NCBI RefSeq assembly: GCF_015207525.1 | Contig: NZ_JADEWR010000021.1 | Span: 44,271-108,270, forward strand | Source of the DNA: Nodosilinea sp. LEGE 06152 | GTDB lineage: Bacteria > Cyanobacteriota > Cyanobacteriia > Phormidesmidales > Phormidesmidaceae | Reading direction: 5' to 3' | DNA: 64,000 nucleotides | In this document: piece by piece, positions 61,596 through 64,000 of the stretch | How the letters are laid out: every line of letters starts with the position of its first letter | How positions within the stretch are numbered: position 1 is the first letter of the stretch | Translations under genes and position numbers: made by a program | Notes under the pieces: model-generated | What the model saw: the letters and a program-made list of their open reading frames with translations, nothing else | Told to the model about the DNA's origin: nothing | The model's database searches: none

Positions 61596-61832
61596 TCAAG
61601 GGACAGCCTGGGTCAACCTGATTAGGTTTAATACTGCGCTGGCTTGGCGGCTAGGAGCACAAGCTGATGGGTCAAAAGTTAGTTCTGGGACATCGAGAGC
61701 AGGCATTGTCCTCACAATGCTAGTGCTTGCCGGGATTAAGTTAAAACCTGGCGGACGATTGACCATCGCATCCCATCGTACGCGTAAGCATAGAAGCAGT
61801 AAAGCCAGCCCAACTAGCGAAAAAGTGAGCAT
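61596..61832 (-). CDS. Doubtful small ORF with hydrophobic N-terminus
   Basis: 78 codons starting MLTFSLVGLALLLLCLRVRW. The start touches a GAGAGG with no spacing, which argues against translation. The rest has no recognisable domain. Listed only because it lies in an otherwise empty region and starts like a signal anchor. Confidence 0.2.
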   Translation of the reverse strand: MLTFSLVGLALLLLCLRVRWDAMVNRPPGFNLIPASTSIVRTMPALDVPELTFDPSACAPSRQASAVLNLIRLTQAVP

Positions 61833-62373
61833 CCTCTCGTAGGTGCGCCAAGCCAGGCCAAACCTCTAGACGAAGGCCAATAGAGCAGGATAAACGATAG
61901 ATCGAGGCCTATCTTGACACCTGAATTCACTATGTCAATATCACCAACGGTAGATATCGCTCTCACTCTTTGTACAGAGAGTATTTTGTTTTGTTAAGCC
62001 TAATATTGGAGCAGCAATAGCGTCTAGAACCGACTTGATACCGGTTTTTGGATGGATTGCTGCCCTGTGTGTTGGTTGTGTTTGTAGATGACTGACCAGT
62101 TGGTCAAATGGTTGGCCAACTGGTTGGCGGCAATAAGTATTGAATTACGTCTCTGCTCTGGCTTGCCGTAGTCACAGATCTTAGTCGACGAGCCCTGGAG
62201 ATAGCTCAGTGGGCCAAGTCCGGCGAGATAGGGCTGTAGCGGCAGATGAGCACGTATACCGCTATCGCTGGGAGCCAATCTAGCCTGTGCGCCCTCGCCT
62301 TAGCAGTACGGCCTGGGTACAGCAGATTAGCGTAGCTGACTTTCTAGCATTGCGGCGATCGCACTGAAAAGCC

Positions 62374-62411
62374 CCCCTGCCCCAAGAATCGAGTTGCTCT
62401 TGGGGCAGGGG
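62374..62411. terminator. Strong orphan hairpin
   Basis: CCCCTGCCCCAAGA (62374-62387) pairs perfectly with TCTTGGGGCAGGGG (62398-62411). On the minus strand it is followed by GGCTTTTC; on the plus strand by TGTCCTTTATTT. No gene ends here, so it may close an unannotated small RNA on either strand. Confidence 0.5.
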
Positions 62412-63000
62412 TGTCCTTTATTTACAGATGCTGTGGGCGATCGATATTGGCTTTAACAGGGCGCGATCGCACTACCCGTCTGGACGCTTAACGCTCGCCC
62501 CGTCAACTATTCGTCCGGGCTATAGCCTTTTCTCTTAATTCTCTAGCCACTATTTTTCAGCCTGTGCTTAACAGCGAAAATTTCTTTAGACAAAGAATAA
62601 AGCCGTACCCAATCTATATCTTTAGACCGCTAGAAACCTTTTAATTTAATTCGTCCAGAGTTATTAACTTGTGAAAATTTCGCTTACCAAGGAAGGCCGT
62701 GATTCTGTAGTTTGTTACTTAACCTGTCTTGGCTCTAAGGATACTCAAGCTTTTCCGGAGCGTTCTTCTAAAGCGTTTTCAGGCAAGTTTAGTGACCTGC
62801 GAGCTTAGCTGCCAAACGCTGAAACCTTTAATTTCAGGCTTTTCTTTGGCCTTCCAACGAAAAGGCACTGGGGTTTCAGGCCAGTTCCTCATGCCTACAC
62901 GGCCTATTTAAGCTTTCTATAGACTCAGGTTATATCCGTCTATGCAGTAGGAAGCGCCTTTATCCGCTCTGTATTTTCGAGTAGAAGAGAGGAGAGTCCC

Positions 63001-64000
63001 ATGACCATAAGTCCCCCTGAACCGGGACAAAAAGTCAGGGTCGTGGTTGATAAAGACCCGGTACCAGTCTCATTTGAGCGATGGGGCAAGCCGGGCCACT
63101 TCGACCGCACGTTGGCCAAGGGGCCCAAAACCACCACCTGGATTTGGAACCTTCACGCCGATGCCCACGACTTTGACAGTCACACCAGTGACCTAGAAGA
63201 TATTTCCCGAAAAATCTTCAGTGCTCACTTTGGTCACTTAGCCGTCATCTTTATCTGGCTCAGTGGCATGTATTTCCACGGCGCTAAGTTTTCGAACTAC
63301 GAAGCTTGGCTCACCAACCCCACGGGCATTAAGCCCAGCGCCCAGGTAGTCTGGCCGATCTTTGGTCAAGAGATCCTGAATGCTGATGTGGGCGGTGGTT
63401 TCCACGGTATTCAGATCACCTCCGGATTGTTCCAGTGGTGGCGGGCCAACGGCATTACCAACAGCTTCCAGCTCTACTGCACCGCCATTGGGGCGCTGGT
63501 GATGGCTGGCCTGATGCTGTTTGCCGGCTGGTTCCACTACCACAAGCGGGCACCCAAGCTGGAGTGGTTCCAAAACGTGGAATCGATGATGAACCACCAC
63601 CTGGCTGGGCTGCTGGGTCTGGGCTGTTTGGGCTACGCCGGTCAGCAAATCCACGTATCGTTGCCCATCAACGCCTGCATGGATGCGATCGATGCCGGGC
63701 GGCCTTTGACCATCGGCGGTCGAGTGATCGATTCGGTGGGGGCCATACCATTGCCCCACGAATGGATCCTCAACAAGGCCTTGATGGCGGAAATGTATCC
63801 CAGCTTTGCTGAGGGACTGAAGCCCTTCTTTACCCTCAACTGGAACGTATACGCCGACTTTCTCACCTTCAAAGGCGGTCTGAACCCCGTCACTGGCGGC
63901 CTCTGGCTGTCGGATACGGCTCACCACCACCTGGCGCTAGCCGTCCTCTTCATCGTTGCGGGCCACATGTACCGCACCAACTGGGGCATTGGCCACAGCA
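63001..64000 (+). CDS. psaA: Photosystem I P700 apoprotein A1, 5' part
   Basis: The first 333 codons of PsaA, cut by the window end. It reads MTISPPEPGQKVRVVVDKDP, then RTLAKGPKTTTWIWNLHADAHDFDSHT, KIFSAHFGHLAVIFIWLSGMYFHGA, and SMMNHHLAGLLGLGCLGYAGQQIHVS, with the histidines that bind antenna chlorophylls. With PsaB it forms the core that carries P700 and the first electron acceptors in the thylakoid. GAGGAG lies 9 bases upstream of the ATG. psaB normally follows. Confidence 0.98.
   Translation, partial: MTISPPEPGQKVRVVVDKDPVPVSFERWGKPGHFDRTLAKGPKTTTWIWNLHADAHDFDSHTSDLEDISRKIFSAHFGHLAVIFIWLSGMYFHGAKFSNYEAWLTNPTGIKPSAQVVWPIFGQEILNADVGGGFHGIQITSGLFQWWRANGITNSFQLYCTAIGALVMAGLMLFAGWFHYHKRAPKLEWFQNVESMMNHHLAGLLGLGCLGYAGQQIHVSLPINACMDAIDAGRPLTIGGRVIDSVGAIPLPHEWILNKALMAEMYPSFAEGLKPFFTLNWNVYADFLTFKGGLNPVTGGLWLSDTAHHHLALAVLFIVAGHMYRTNWGIGHS

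Larger units (their letters stand above)
61392..63000. other. Gene-poor region before psaA
   Basis: 1.6 kb with no convincing gene. It should hold the psbY promoter (minus strand) and the long regulated psaA promoter and leader. It contains a dyad ACCAGTTGG/CCAACTGGT (62095-62124), CTCTC/GAGAG with a T-rich tail near 61964-61995, a strong hairpin at 62374-62411, three TTTCAGGC boxes around 62778-62880, and TATAGA (62918-62923). A 78-codon frame at 61596-61832 is weak. Confidence 0.5.

Noticed and set aside
62196..62230. GGAGATAGCTCAGTGGGCCAAG, similar to a tRNA D-arm
   Set aside because: No acceptor stem or T-arm follows, so it is not a tRNA.
62729..62911. 60-codon plus-strand ORF before psaA
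   Set aside because: No ribosome-binding site; lies in repeated TTTCAGGC sequence of the psaA upstream region.
1..64000. tRNA, rRNA, CRISPR arrays, toxin-antitoxin or restriction genes
   Set aside because: I looked for tRNA TTCGA-loops, regular spaced repeats and defence signatures on both strands and saw none that held up.

Overview
The window is from a cyanobacterium. It carries the start of psaA (photosystem I core), a psbY gene, a phosphoribulokinase-family kinase, cyanobacterial families (DUF2555, DUF4033/DWARF27-like, low-complexity-tail membrane protein, SLH-domain porins) and many copies of the HIP1 octamer GCGATCGC. High GC (near 60% by eye), pyrimidine-rich dispersed repeats and an IS1-type element suggest a filamentous Leptolyngbya/Nodosilinea-like lineage; that placement is inference.

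Layout. 1-2300: two near-identical SLH-domain porin gene starts in tandem on the minus strand; the first is cut by the window edge. 2500-9600: housekeeping genes (pterin dehydratase, nadC, dusA), small conserved proteins, a membrane serine protease and a foreign-looking P-loop kinase. 9600-15700: glycosyltransferase, ftsH, an MFS transporter and gltX. 16100-19400: cell-wall amidase and an LCP glycopolymer transferase. 19600-25300: a mostly minus-strand run with coaBC, DUF2555, an esterase, trhO and a histone-deacetylase-like hydrolase. 25400-28800: a LysM protein with a catalytically dead LytM domain, an HtrA protease and larB. 28800-30500: a candidate small RNA with a Yfr1-like core and a PRK-family kinase lacking one regulatory cysteine. 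30600-35600: a U32 peptidase carrying repeat-derived insertions, an unknown protein and a GT39 glycosyltransferase. 35700-41500: rimP-nusA-ylxR-infB translation/transcription operon with a probable attenuator in its leader. 41500-51100: membrane protein, sugar epimerase, pnp, tpiA, polyphosphate-glucokinase-like gene and two pentapeptide-repeat proteins. 51100-56400: ruvB and a GldA/F/G-type ABC export system. 56585-57338: an IS1-type insertion sequence with perfect 8-bp target duplication. 57300-61400: coiled-coil protein, DWARF27-like protein, ABC exporter, rdgB, psbY. 61400-63000 is gene-poor, followed by psaA running off the end.

Most genes are core metabolism in ordinary arrangement. The most interesting signals are regulatory or evolutionary: porin ribosome-binding sites complementary to the Yfr1 core together with a Yfr1-like RNA candidate in the same window; recent duplication or gene conversion of the porin 5' end; a LytM domain that has lost every metal and catalytic residue; a dispersed repeat that has entered coding sequence; a 23-codon ORF with a near-perfect Shine-Dalgarno; and an epimerase whose only well-placed start is ATC. 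No tRNA, rRNA, CRISPR array or obvious defence system was seen.
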